Source of the DNA: JANMEX01 sp031422915
GTDB lineage: Bacteria > Pseudomonadota > Alphaproteobacteria > Rhizobiales > Rhizobiaceae
Direction: 5' to 3'
Length of the DNA: 12,740 bases
Assembly: GCA_031422915.1 (NCBI GenBank)
Contig: JANPEK010000315.1
Coordinates: forward strand, 1 to 12,740
How positions within the stretch are numbered: position 1 is the first letter of the stretch; each line of letters begins with the position of its first letter. The notes under the pieces were generated by a model. That model was not told the DNA's origin. It worked only from the letters and a program-made list of their open reading frames with translations, and ran no database searches. The translations under genes and the position numbers were made by a program. Below, piece after piece: positions 1 to 6,024 of the stretch.

Positions 1-209
1 AAACCGACAACGCCAAGCGCGACGGCATCATGGCAGACGCAAAGGCGGACCCGGATGTGGCCGCGATCCTTGCCCGCTTCCCCGGCGCAAAAATCATCAA
101 CGTGCGCATTGAAACCACCCCCGGCACCGCCGACATGGGGAGCGACACGCCAGAAGACTTCGCCGCCCAGTCACCAGGCGTTGAGTCTGGCAATGACGAA
201 GAAGACTGA
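1..209 (+). CDS. dnaX: DNA polymerase III subunit gamma/tau, C-terminal end (partial)
   Basis: The reading frame is open from base 3 to a TGA at 207-209 and encodes the last 68 residues of a protein that begins upstream of the window. The visible part contains a stretch reading DVAAILARFPGAKIINVRIE, which resembles the end of the tau C-terminal domain of alphaproteobacterial DnaX, followed by an acidic tail ending in NDEED. DnaX is the clamp-loader subunit that holds the replicative polymerase together. The call rests on this short match and on position: the ybaB gene follows after 15 bp and recR lies further on, the widespread dnaX-ybaB-recR order. The ATPase domain is outside the window, so nothing can be said about its integrity. 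Confidence 0.8.
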   Translation, partial: TDNAKRDGIMADAKADPDVAAILARFPGAKIINVRIETTPGTADMGSDTPEDFAAQSPGVESGNDEED

Positions 210-224
210 TTTCAGGAGACGATC

Positions 225-548
225 ATGAAAGACCTCATGGGCTTGATGAGCAAGGCCAAGGAAATGCAGGCCAAGATGCAGGCCATGCAAGACGAAATGG
301 AAACCGTCGAAGCCGAAGGCGTCTCCGGTGGCGGCGCGGTCAAAGTGCGGCTGAATGGCAAAGGCGGCATGACCGGCATTTCGATTGACGCATCGCTGGT
401 CCAGCCCGGCGAAGGCGAAATTATCGAGGATCTGGTGGTCGCCGCGCATAATGATGCGAAGGGCAAGGTCGAGGCGATCATGGCTGAGAAGACGCGCGAG
501 ATGACGGCGGGACTGCAGATGCCTGCGGGTTTCAAGCTGCCGTTTTGA
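225..548 (+). CDS. ybaB: YbaB/EbfC family nucleoid-associated DNA-binding protein
   Basis: The gene encodes 107 residues, the usual length of the YbaB/EbfC family. The start is well placed: AGGAGA at 214-219 lies 5 bp before the ATG. Residues 1-30 (MKDLMGLMSKAKEMQAKMQ onward) form the Met- and Lys-rich N-terminal helix. The core follows, with GGGAVKVRLNGKGGMTGISID, and the protein ends in MTAGLQMPAGFKLPF, the typical C-terminal pattern. Family members are small dimers that bind DNA and are thought to act in nucleoid organisation or recombination together with RecR. It is 15 bp downstream of dnaX and almost certainly co-transcribed with it. Identification is firm; the exact cellular role of the family is still loosely defined. 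Confidence 0.95.
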   Translation: MKDLMGLMSKAKEMQAKMQAMQDEMETVEAEGVSGGGAVKVRLNGKGGMTGISIDASLVQPGEGEIIEDLVVAAHNDAKGKVEAIMAEKTREMTAGLQMPAGFKLPF

Positions 549-562
549 TTGGTCGCGAGTTA

Positions 563-736
563 ATGCGCCGTGCTATCCTTTGTCTAATCGTTCTCGGCGG
601 CGTTGTAGTTCTGTCTCGGCTCGTCTTTTTTGAGTTTCTTTTGCCCAAAATGAATGAACACATCAGCCTATGTGACGATGAATCTGCTCCACAATACATT
701 TCGGATGACACGAAGCGAAAGGAAGTGTGCGGGTAA
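563..736 (+). CDS. Possible small single-pass membrane protein, unknown function
   Basis: The frame encodes 57 residues from the ATG at 563. Residues 4-25 (AILCLIVLGGVVVLSRLVFFEF) are hydrophobic and follow two arginines, which fits one membrane segment with a positive N-terminus. The remaining 30 residues are polar and contain two cysteines. Upstream there is only a weak GAG-containing Shine-Dalgarno sequence. The same frame is also open from a TTG at 545 whose bases overlap the ybaB stop (TTGA), so translational coupling to ybaB is an alternative start. Bases here look more AT-rich than in neighbouring genes. I do not recognise a family. It could be real, or the remnant of an insertion between ybaB and recR. 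Confidence 0.4.
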   Translation: MRRAILCLIVLGGVVVLSRLVFFEFLLPKMNEHISLCDDESAPQYISDDTKRKEVCG

Positions 737-778
737 CTTCAAATTCGACCGAATGTCGCAGCAACCGATGGGCCCTTT

Positions 779-1297
779 TCACCCCAGCCGCCGCTCCATC
801 AGCACCGCCGGAAAATACGCGCCCGACCCCAGCATCACATTCACATTGTCGAGCTTCACAAACCCATGCCGGGCATAAAACCCTTCCGCAGCAAGGCTGG
901 AAAAACACTTGAGCGCCGAGAGCCCTGAAGCCGCTGCTTCCGAAATGCAATGCTCAAGGATCGTGCCGCCGACGCCCTTGCCCATGGCGTCGGGCCTTGT
1001 GGCAAAGTGGCGGATGTGGCCGGACGTTGGCTCGCTCGCCACAATTCCCGGTGCCGACGCGCTCCAGCCGCCGCAGCCGGCGATGACGTTGCCCATCCGC
1101 GCGAGGAGATAGCGGCCAGAGTTCAAGAGCGCCGGGTCGATGCGCAGCATGGCAGGCAGCGCCTGATCGAGCGTCTCTTCTTCGTACCAGCCGGGATAGA
1201 CCGTCGCATAGCAATCGGCGATCAAATCCTCGAGCACCGCGCGGTCACTTTCAAGCGCCGGTCTGATGGTCAATGATGCTGCGTCCATGGCACCCAT
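779..1297 (-). CDS. GNAT family N-acetyltransferase
   Basis: The protein has 172 residues and the layout of a single GNAT domain. It begins LTIRPALESDRAVLEDLI (beta 1 and helix 1). The acetyl-CoA-binding motif A is HIRHFATRPDAMGKGVGGTI at about 94-113, where MGKGVG is a variant of the usual Q/R-x-x-G-x-G/A loop. It ends with AAEGFYARHGFVKLD at about 136-150, a typical motif B region. Such enzymes move an acetyl group from acetyl-CoA to an amine; the acceptor cannot be read from the sequence. The gene is on the strand opposite to ybaB and recR and diverges from recR. Two starts are possible, ATG at 1297 or ATG at 1288. A TTGACA sequence at 1317-1322 on the minus strand could be a -35 element, but no good -10 follows. 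Confidence 0.85.
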   Translation of the reverse strand: MGAMDAASLTIRPALESDRAVLEDLIADCYATVYPGWYEEETLDQALPAMLRIDPALLNSGRYLLARMGNVIAGCGGWSASAPGIVASEPTSGHIRHFATRPDAMGKGVGGTILEHCISEAAASGLSALKCFSSLAAEGFYARHGFVKLDNVNVMLGSGAYFPAVLMERRLG

Positions 1298-1351
1298 CCA
1301 AAACGAGATAGAACACTGTCAAATCTAAACAAGCTTGGTTAGGAAAGTGTG

Positions 1352-1960
1352 ATGACCAAGCGAATCGTCGGACCTGAAATTGAGCGGCTGATACAGTTGC
1401 TGGCCAAAGTGCCGGGGCTGGGGCCGCGCTCGTCCAGACGGGCGGCGCTGCATTTGATCAAGAAGAAGAGCCAGATCATGGCACCGCTGGCCCATGCCAT
1501 GCAGGAGGCGCACGACAAGGTGCGCATCTGCACCGTCTGCGGCAATGCCGACACGTCAGACCCGTGCACCATCTGCTGCGACGAGCGACGGGACGCAGGG
1601 CTACTGGTGGTGGTCGAGGATGTCGCAGATCTTTGGGCGCTGGAGCGGGCAGGGGCCGCCCCGCATGCCAAATATCATGTGCTCGGCGGCCGCCTGTCGC
1701 CGCTCGATGGTATCGGTCCGGATGATCTGAACATCCGTCAACTGGTGGACCGGGTTGCCCAAGGCGATGTCAAAGAAGTCATCATCGCTGTCAACGCCAC
1801 CGTCGAGGGCCAGACGACGGCGCATTATGTCACAGACCAATTGCGCGAATTTGGCGTTAAAGTCACTCGGCTTGCGCACGGCGTTCCGGTCGGCGGCGAG
1901 CTTGACTATCTCGACGATGGCACGCTGGCTGCCGCCATGCGCGCGCGGACACAATTGTAG
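1352..1960 (+). CDS. recR: Recombination mediator protein RecR
   Basis: RecR works with RecO (and RecF) to load RecA on gapped single-stranded DNA. The 202-residue length is standard. Domains in order: a helix-hairpin-helix region at about 19-36 (KVPGLGPRSSRRAALHLI), a four-cysteine zinc finger with C60, C63, C72 and C75, a Toprim domain from about residue 84 (LLVVVEDVADLWALE), and the C-terminal motif GVPVGGELDYLDDGTLAAAM. All expected motifs are intact. AGGAAAG at 1341-1347 supports the ATG at 1352; a GTG directly before it is an alternative. In many bacteria recR directly follows ybaB; here a small reading frame and the inverted GNAT gene separate them. The 54-bp gap to the GNAT gene must therefore hold recR's own promoter, or transcription passes through from dnaX. 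Confidence 0.96.
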   Translation: MTKRIVGPEIERLIQLLAKVPGLGPRSSRRAALHLIKKKSQIMAPLAHAMQEAHDKVRICTVCGNADTSDPCTICCDERRDAGLLVVVEDVADLWALERAGAAPHAKYHVLGGRLSPLDGIGPDDLNIRQLVDRVAQGDVKEVIIAVNATVEGQTTAHYVTDQLREFGVKVTRLAHGVPVGGELDYLDDGTLAAAMRARTQL

Positions 1961-1969
1961 GCTTTGCCG

Positions 1970-3205
1970 ATGAAACTGCTGAAGATCATGTCTCTCATCC
2001 TGCTGGCAACCGGCTACGTCGCCGTTCCAGCAAACAGTTCCAGTCTCGACGCCGGTTTCCGCGCTTGGCTGGAAAGTGACCTCTGGCCGCAGGCGCAGGC
2101 CAAGGGAATTTCCCGCACGACGTTTGAAACAAGCCTCAACAGCGTCAAACTCAATCTCGACCTGCCGGATCTCATCATCCCCGGCACAAAGCCGAAAGTG
2201 GCGAAGAAACAGCATCAGGCAGAATTTTCCGCCCCTGCCAACTACTTTGCCGAAAAAACCATCGCCCCGCTGGTGTCCGGCGGGAAGGCGCGGGCGGGAC
2301 AGTATGCCAAACTGCTCAGAGCAATAGAGAAGAAATACGGCGTTCCATCCAACATCATCCTGGCCATTTGGGGCCGCGAGTCCGGCTTTGGCAAGGCGCA
2401 AGGCAATTATCCGGTGTTCGATGTGCTGGCGACCAAGGCGTATATGTCTACCCGCAAAGACCTGTTCCAGAAGGAAGTGCTGGCAGCGCTGGAAATCGTC
2501 GAGCGTGGCTATGCTTCGCCGGAGATGATGAAGACGTCATGGGCGGGAGCCATGGGCCAGCCGCAGTTTTTGCCAAGCTCCTATCTTGATCACGCCGTCG
2601 ATTTTGATGGTGATGGCCGCCGCGACATCTGGAATTCCGCGCCAGACACGCTGGCTTCCATTGCCAACTATCTCGTCAATTACGGCTGGGAAGCCGGGCG
2701 CGGTTGGGGGGTGGAGGTCTCGGTACCCGACAACATTTCATGTGCGCTCGAAGGTCCGGACCAAGGCAAGCCGCTGACGGTCTGGAAAGATGGAGGCGTT
2801 GCCCGCGCCAAAGGAACGGAGTTTGCCAAGAGCGAGGCGGAAAAGGAGCAATTTCTGCTTGCCCCTGCCGGACGCTTCGGCCCGCTGTTTTTGGCCACCG
2901 GCAATTTCTATGTGATCAAGAGTTACAATATCTCCGATCTCTACGCCCTGTTCATCGGCCACGTCGCCGACCGTATCAATGGCAGCAGCGCAGGCTTTGG
3001 AACGCCGTGGGGCAAGGCCGGCACGCTTGCCCGTTCTGACATTGGCGTGATGCAAAATGCACTGGTGGCGCAAGGTTACGACGTCGGCAAGCCGGACGGA
3101 TTGCCCGGGTTCAAGACCCGCCGTTCCATCGGCGACTGGCAGGCCAAGAACGGCATGGCGGCGACATGCTTTCCCGATGCGGCATTGAAGAAGGTGCTGA
3201 AATGA
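1970..3205 (+). CDS. Lytic murein transglycosylase, MltB-like, with signal peptide and peptidoglycan-binding domain
   Basis: The 411-residue protein cleaves peptidoglycan glycan strands to 1,6-anhydro-muropeptides in the periplasm. Residues 1-24 form a signal peptide (MKLLKIMSLILLATGYVAVP onward); there is no lipobox cysteine, so it is probably soluble. The catalytic domain spans about 26-345. The presumed catalytic glutamate is E137 in IWGRESGFG. The family motif AMGQPQFLPSSYLDHAVDFD lies at 194-213 and is followed by DGDGRRDIW and the LASIANYLVNYGW block. The C-terminal 60 residues (RSDIGVMQNALVAQGYDVG onward) form a PG_binding_1-type module. The gene starts 9 bp after recR; a TTG six bases upstream of the chosen ATG is a weaker start. 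It overlaps the next gene by 4 bp (ATGA), so the two are translationally coupled. Confidence 0.92.
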   Translation: MKLLKIMSLILLATGYVAVPANSSSLDAGFRAWLESDLWPQAQAKGISRTTFETSLNSVKLNLDLPDLIIPGTKPKVAKKQHQAEFSAPANYFAEKTIAPLVSGGKARAGQYAKLLRAIEKKYGVPSNIILAIWGRESGFGKAQGNYPVFDVLATKAYMSTRKDLFQKEVLAALEIVERGYASPEMMKTSWAGAMGQPQFLPSSYLDHAVDFDGDGRRDIWNSAPDTLASIANYLVNYGWEAGRGWGVEVSVPDNISCALEGPDQGKPLTVWKDGGVARAKGTEFAKSEAEKEQFLLAPAGRFGPLFLATGNFYVIKSYNISDLYALFIGHVADRINGSSAGFGTPWGKAGTLARSDIGVMQNALVAQGYDVGKPDGLPGFKTRRSIGDWQAKNGMAATCFPDAALKKVLK

Positions 3206-3519
3206 ACGCTAATCCACTGCCTGCTTACCGTAAGAAAATTGACGCGATTGATGATCAGATTGTTGATCTCCTCGCCCGGCGTTTTGCCATCGCCAACCAA
3301 GTTGCTGCATACAAAGCCAAATCTGGCGTTGCCGTTCGCCTTGAAGATCGCATCGACGAAGTGCTGATGCGAACAAGTGCCCGCGCAAAGCAAAATGGCG
3401 CGGAAGCCGAAGCCATCCGCGCCATCTACAAAACGATTATCGAAATGACCTGCGCTTACGAGGAAGCCAGGATCAAGGCACCGGTTAGCGGACTGCCAAG
3501 CGCTTCTGTGCGCCCTTGA
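3202..3519 (+). CDS. Chorismate mutase-like protein (AroQ fold), atypical active site
   Basis: The 105-residue protein has the all-helical AroQ pattern: YRKKIDAIDDQIVDLLARR, then VAAYKAKSG, then RIDEVL and IYKTIIEMTCAYEE. Family members rearrange chorismate to prephenate; close relatives of the PchB type split isochorismate into salicylate and pyruvate. By alignment by eye to the E. coli P-protein domain, R10, R27, K38 and R50 match R11, R28, K39 and R51. The glutamate E52 is replaced by I51, S84 by T83 and Q88 by E87. Glutamate at the last position is known in yeast chorismate mutase. The DRIDEVL context also resembles PchB, so either activity is possible. The start overlaps the transglycosylase stop (ATGA). 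The last 35 bp overlap a small gene on the other strand. Confidence 0.8.
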   Translation: MNANPLPAYRKKIDAIDDQIVDLLARRFAIANQVAAYKAKSGVAVRLEDRIDEVLMRTSARAKQNGAEAEAIRAIYKTIIEMTCAYEEARIKAPVSGLPSASVRP

Positions 3520-3619
3520 GGTCGCGAACGGAGTCGCGATAGCCAAAGCCAAATGTGTGCGTGAGAGCGAAAGCCGCGACAATGCTGTCGAACAGGCTGG
3601 TTTTTTGAACGGGTTTCAT
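3485..3619 (-). CDS. Small protein of 44 residues, unknown function
   Basis: The predicted protein runs from MKPVQKTSLFDSIVAAFALT to LKGAQKRLAVR. It has an amphipathic or mildly hydrophobic stretch at about 9-25 and a basic C-terminus. I do not recognise a family. Expression signals are better than for any random frame here: AGGAAG on the minus strand at 3630-3625, 5 bp before the ATG, and TATGAT at 3647-3642, a good -10 hexamer. Third codon positions are mostly G or C, as in true genes of this window. The last 35 bp run antisense into the 3' end of the chorismate mutase-like gene, so the two transcripts overlap tail to tail. DUF1127-like small proteins were considered, but the arginine-rich core of that family is absent. 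Confidence 0.5.
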   Translation of the reverse strand: MKPVQKTSLFDSIVAAFALTHTFGFGYRDSVRDLKGAQKRLAVR

Positions 3620-3634
3620 GATTTCTTCCTTTGG

Positions 3635-3647
3635 TATGACTATCATA
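3635..3647 (-). promoter_or_regulatory. Putative -10 element and small palindrome upstream of the 44-residue gene
   Basis: On the minus strand TATGAT (3647-3642) closely matches a TATAAT-type -10 element. It is part of a palindrome with arms TATGA and TCATA around CTA. It sits 22 bp upstream of the ATG at 3619 and just upstream of the AGGAAG ribosome binding site. No clear -35 hexamer was found at 16-18 bp spacing, so either promoter strength depends on an activator or the element is chance. Confidence 0.35.
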
Positions 3648-3693
3648 TAGCCAATTGCCCGAAAAATCGCCACCCGTGCCCGCGCATGGCAGG

Positions 3694-3712
3694 GTTGCGA
3701 TAACGCCGCAAC
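3694..3712 (-). terminator. Hairpin after the AbiEii pair, possible weak terminator
   Basis: GTTGCG at 3694-3699 and CGCAAC at 3707-3712 form a perfect 6-bp stem with a 7-nt loop, starting 9 bp past the last stop codon of the rmuC-AbiEii unit (3721). No T-run follows directly, so this is at best a weak or Rho-assisted terminator. Confidence 0.25.
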
Positions 3713-3720
3713 GGCCACTG

Positions 3721-4014
3721 TTACTCTGGAAACAGGCGAACCGGCATCGGCGGCGGCGGATAATGACCTGCCATTGCGTTCCAGTAGGTCCATGAGCGCC
3801 CGTCCATGATCCCCGGCGGTGCCTTGGCGAGCGCCTCGGCAAAGCCATCCTCATCGACATACTTGCGCACAATGGCCAGATGCGCCGGCGTGCCGTATGT
3901 CATCAGATAGGCCATGAACCGGACAGGGTCATCGAGCGCCCTTTCGGGCGTTTCAAACCAGATGATGTGCGGCGCGAGAGCCAGCATTTCTGCGTTTTTG
4001 GGCAATGCGATCAT
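3721..4014 (-). CDS. Uncharacterised 97-residue partner of the AbiEii-type nucleotidyltransferase (putative antitoxin)
   Basis: The protein has 97 residues, is predicted soluble, and shows no signal peptide. Features visible are HIIWFETPERALDDPVRFMA in the N-terminal half, a central YGTPAHLAIVRKYVDEDGF, then RSWTYWNAMAGH and a proline-rich end (PPPPMPVRLFPE). The general pattern, a short helical protein with a segment about a row or span of residues followed by an aromatic W-x-x-W, recalls small proteins often encoded beside AbiEii-like nucleotidyltransferases. I cannot name a family with certainty. Its ATG overlaps the stop of the nucleotidyltransferase gene by 4 bp (ATGA), indicating translational coupling. 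An antitoxin or regulatory role is inferred only from this pairing. In the classical AbiE system the antitoxin AbiEi is encoded upstream and is larger, with a winged-helix domain not seen here. Confidence 0.7.
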   Translation of the reverse strand: MIALPKNAEMLALAPHIIWFETPERALDDPVRFMAYLMTYGTPAHLAIVRKYVDEDGFAEALAKAPPGIMDGRSWTYWNAMAGHYPPPPMPVRLFPE

Positions 4015-4688
4015 GGCCTGTTTGTCTTGGCGCGCACGCCTGACAGTATCGGTAGCTTGTTCACTTTTACCTGCTTTGCCGCTTTCACAAGGTCGCTTCG
4101 CATCGACAGCGGCAGTTCTGCCAACGAATGATCTTGATGATAGGTAATGGCTTTCAAAGAAATCAACGGGTTGAACTGCTCTCCATAAATGATCGCGGCC
4201 GCAGACAACATTTCGGCAAGCGGCATTTTGGCTTCAGTGATCAAGGCGTGAATATCCAGATAGTCCTTCACTTCGGCGCGTTGCGTTACAACTGCCACCT
4301 TTGTTCCGCCGAGGTCAAGCAGCGAAGCAACCGCGATTCCCGGACCTTCCGCCCATTCTGAAATTGCAACCTGTCCCATGTTCAGGCCGCCATAAAAGGC
4401 AAGCTTGACCGGACCATCCCGGTCGACACTCATGGTAAGCGTATTGGCTTCAGACTGAAGCACAGTTCCGCCCGACAGGTAGGGAATGGAACCCGCCAAC
4501 CTATCGGGTATGAATGGCACCAGTGAAAAGAAATCAAAATCGACCGAAAAGCGATGTCCCAGCCGAAGAGCAATGGCAGTTCCGCAATAGAGCGTAAATT
4601 GCGCTGGCGTGACTGACAGCTCGCGCCAGATGGCCTTCTGAGCCGGTGGCAATACGTCCAGTCTCGGTGAAAAAAAATTTTCACGCAC
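4011..4688 (-). CDS. AbiEii/MenT-type nucleotidyltransferase (putative toxin)
   Basis: The protein has 225 residues, slightly short for the family. The nucleotidyltransferase core is clear: YCGTAIALRLGHRFSVDFDF at 34-53 holds the G-T motif (G36, T37) and the metal-binding D-x-D (D51, D53). A second block at about 130-148, KVAVVTQRAEVKDYLDIHA, carries the conserved lysine and aspartates (K141, D142, D145). AbiEii toxins of phage-defence and toxin-antitoxin systems transfer nucleotides, for MenT proteins to tRNA acceptor ends. Translation probably starts at GTG 4688; the rmuC stop lies 6 bp upstream within a GAGGAGTGAGG stretch that also serves as ribosome binding site. Eight A/T pairs at 4670-4677 fall at codons 4-6. 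A housekeeping nucleotidyltransferase-like role cannot be excluded without testing toxicity. Confidence 0.85.
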   Translation of the reverse strand: MRENFFSPRLDVLPPAQKAIWRELSVTPAQFTLYCGTAIALRLGHRFSVDFDFFSLVPFIPDRLAGSIPYLSGGTVLQSEANTLTMSVDRDGPVKLAFYGGLNMGQVAISEWAEGPGIAVASLLDLGGTKVAVVTQRAEVKDYLDIHALITEAKMPLAEMLSAAAIIYGEQFNPLISLKAITYHQDHSLAELPLSMRSDLVKAAKQVKVNKLPILSGVRAKTNRP

Positions 4689-4694
4689 GCCGCC

Positions 4695-5921
4695 TCACTC
4701 CTCGCCTTCAACCACGCGCAGCCGCAATTGCCCGGTCTTTGATGTTGCCACCGGCACCTCTTTGACCTCTGCAACAGACGCCTCGCCAAACTCCAGCGCC
4801 TCGATCCTCTGTCCGCGCTTGGTAACTTTCGATGTTGAAACCAGAATGTCGTCAACATCCTTGGCCGTCAGCTGGAAATGGCCTTGCAGCTTGCGCACCC
4901 GCTCGTCGAGCCTTCCGAGATCATCCATGAGCCGCGAGACTTCGCCTTGGATGAGATGCGCCTGCTCGCGCATGCGGGCATCTTTCAGGATGGCTTGAAT
5001 CACCTGAATCGACAGCATCAACAGCGAGGGCGAAACAATGACCACGCGCGCGCGATGCGCCTTCTGCACGATGGCCTCGAAATGTTCGTGGATTTCAGCA
5101 AATACGGATTCTGAAGGAACGAACAGGAATGCCGTGTCCTGCGTTTCGCCTTGGATCAAGTATTTCTCCGACACATCTTTCACATGGATATCCATGTCAC
5201 GGCGGAACGATGTCTCCGCCACGCGCCGCGCGTCAGGCGTTTCAGCACCACGGATGGCATTCCACGATTCCAGCGGAAACTTCGCATCAATCGCCAGCGA
5301 TGGCGCGCCGTTTGGCATGCGGATCAGGCAGTCAGGACGCACACCGGTCGTCAACGTCGCCTGAAACTCATAGGCCCCTGAGGGCATGCCATCCGCCACA
5401 ATCGTCTCCATCCGTGCCTGCCCGAACGCCCCGCGCGTCTGCTTGTTGGAAAGGATCGATTGCAGCGTCACCACTTCGCCAGCCAGCGCACGGATATTCG
5501 ACTGCGCGGTGTCGATCACCGCCAGCCGCTCTTGCAGCTTGGCAAGATTGTCATGTGTGGACTTTGTCTGTTCGGTCATCGTCTGGCCGATGCGGTGCGT
5601 CATCCCGTCGAGCCGCTCTCGGATCGCCTGCGTCATTTCAGATTGCCGCGAGCCGAAAATCTCCGCCATCGTTTGCATCCGGCCTTGCATCTCAGATTGC
5701 GATTTCAAAATGTCCGCCATCCGCTCTTCCGCCTCGCGTCCGCGATCCGCCGCTTGCGCTTCACTAACCGCACGCGCTGTCGCCGAGCGCCACAGCGAGA
5801 CACACAAAACAAACAGCAACAGGGCGACGATTGCCGCTGCGGCGCTCAGCACCTGACCGAACGAAAACACGCTTGAACCAAGCGTCAATGCGGGTTGTGA
5901 AAGCAGTTCCTGAATATCCAT
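4695..5921 (-). CDS. rmuC: DNA recombination protein RmuC
   Basis: RmuC limits DNA inversions and rearrangements and has a predicted nuclease-type fold. The 408-residue protein starts with a membrane segment at about 22-44 (GQVLSAAAAIVALLLFVLCV region). A long Gln/Glu/Arg-rich coiled coil follows to about 160, typical of the family. The conserved core has FGQARMETIVADGMPSGAYE, then RPDCLIRMPNG and LAIDAKFPLESW at 209-220, which contains the D-x-K element of a PD-(D/E)XK-like site, followed by KYLIQGETQDTAFLFVPSE. The gene diverges from def across 103 bp. No clear ribosome binding site precedes the ATG, and TATAGA lies only 11 bp upstream, so a leaderless transcript is possible. The AbiEii-type gene follows after 6 bp. 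Confidence 0.95.
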   Translation of the reverse strand: MDIQELLSQPALTLGSSVFSFGQVLSAAAAIVALLLFVLCVSLWRSATARAVSEAQAADRGREAEERMADILKSQSEMQGRMQTMAEIFGSRQSEMTQAIRERLDGMTHRIGQTMTEQTKSTHDNLAKLQERLAVIDTAQSNIRALAGEVVTLQSILSNKQTRGAFGQARMETIVADGMPSGAYEFQATLTTGVRPDCLIRMPNGAPSLAIDAKFPLESWNAIRGAETPDARRVAETSFRRDMDIHVKDVSEKYLIQGETQDTAFLFVPSESVFAEIHEHFEAIVQKAHRARVVIVSPSLLMLSIQVIQAILKDARMREQAHLIQGEVSRLMDDLGRLDERVRKLQGHFQLTAKDVDDILVSTSKVTKRGQRIEALEFGEASVAEVKEVPVATSKTGQLRLRVVEGEE

Positions 5922-5934
5922 TTGCGCAATCTAT

Positions 5935-5950
5935 ACGATTCGCAAATCGT
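5935..5950. promoter_or_regulatory. Inverted repeat between divergent rmuC and def
   Basis: ACGATT, spacer CGCA, AATCGT forms a perfect 6-bp inverted repeat in the 103-bp gap between the divergent genes. It overlaps a possible rmuC -10 (TATAGA on the minus strand, 5937-5932) and touches a TTGACA hexamer (5950-5955) that could be the -35 of def. This placement would let one protein affect both promoters. No regulator family can be assigned from a site this short. Confidence 0.35.
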
Positions 5951-5978
5951 TGACAGCACAAAACATGAACGATGTTTC
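5950..5978 (+). promoter_or_regulatory. Possible promoter of def
   Basis: TTGACA at 5950-5955 is an exact -35 consensus located 70 bp upstream of the def ATG. The sequence 16-17 bp further on (around 5972-5978) is T-rich (ATGTTTC) but a poor -10 match, which is common in alphaproteobacteria. Called mainly on the -35 and on position in the only divergent gap of this region. Confidence 0.35.
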
Positions 5979-6024
5979 TGCCACCGGATTGACTGTCACA
6001 AAAGGAATGTTTACGTGACCGCCC

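Noticed and set aside
1601..2401. Long open frame of 266 codons on the minus strand
   Set aside because: It lies opposite recR and the transglycosylase gene, both with intact family motifs, and its translation shows no domain; it is a shadow of GC-rich codon use.
3485..3619. DUF1127-type assignment for the 44-residue protein
   Set aside because: The arginine-rich, W-containing core of DUF1127 is missing.
5129..5767. Open frame of 212 codons on the plus strand inside rmuC
   Set aside because: Antisense to a clear rmuC; the composition is low-complexity Ser/Pro/Ala/Arg without a recognisable domain.
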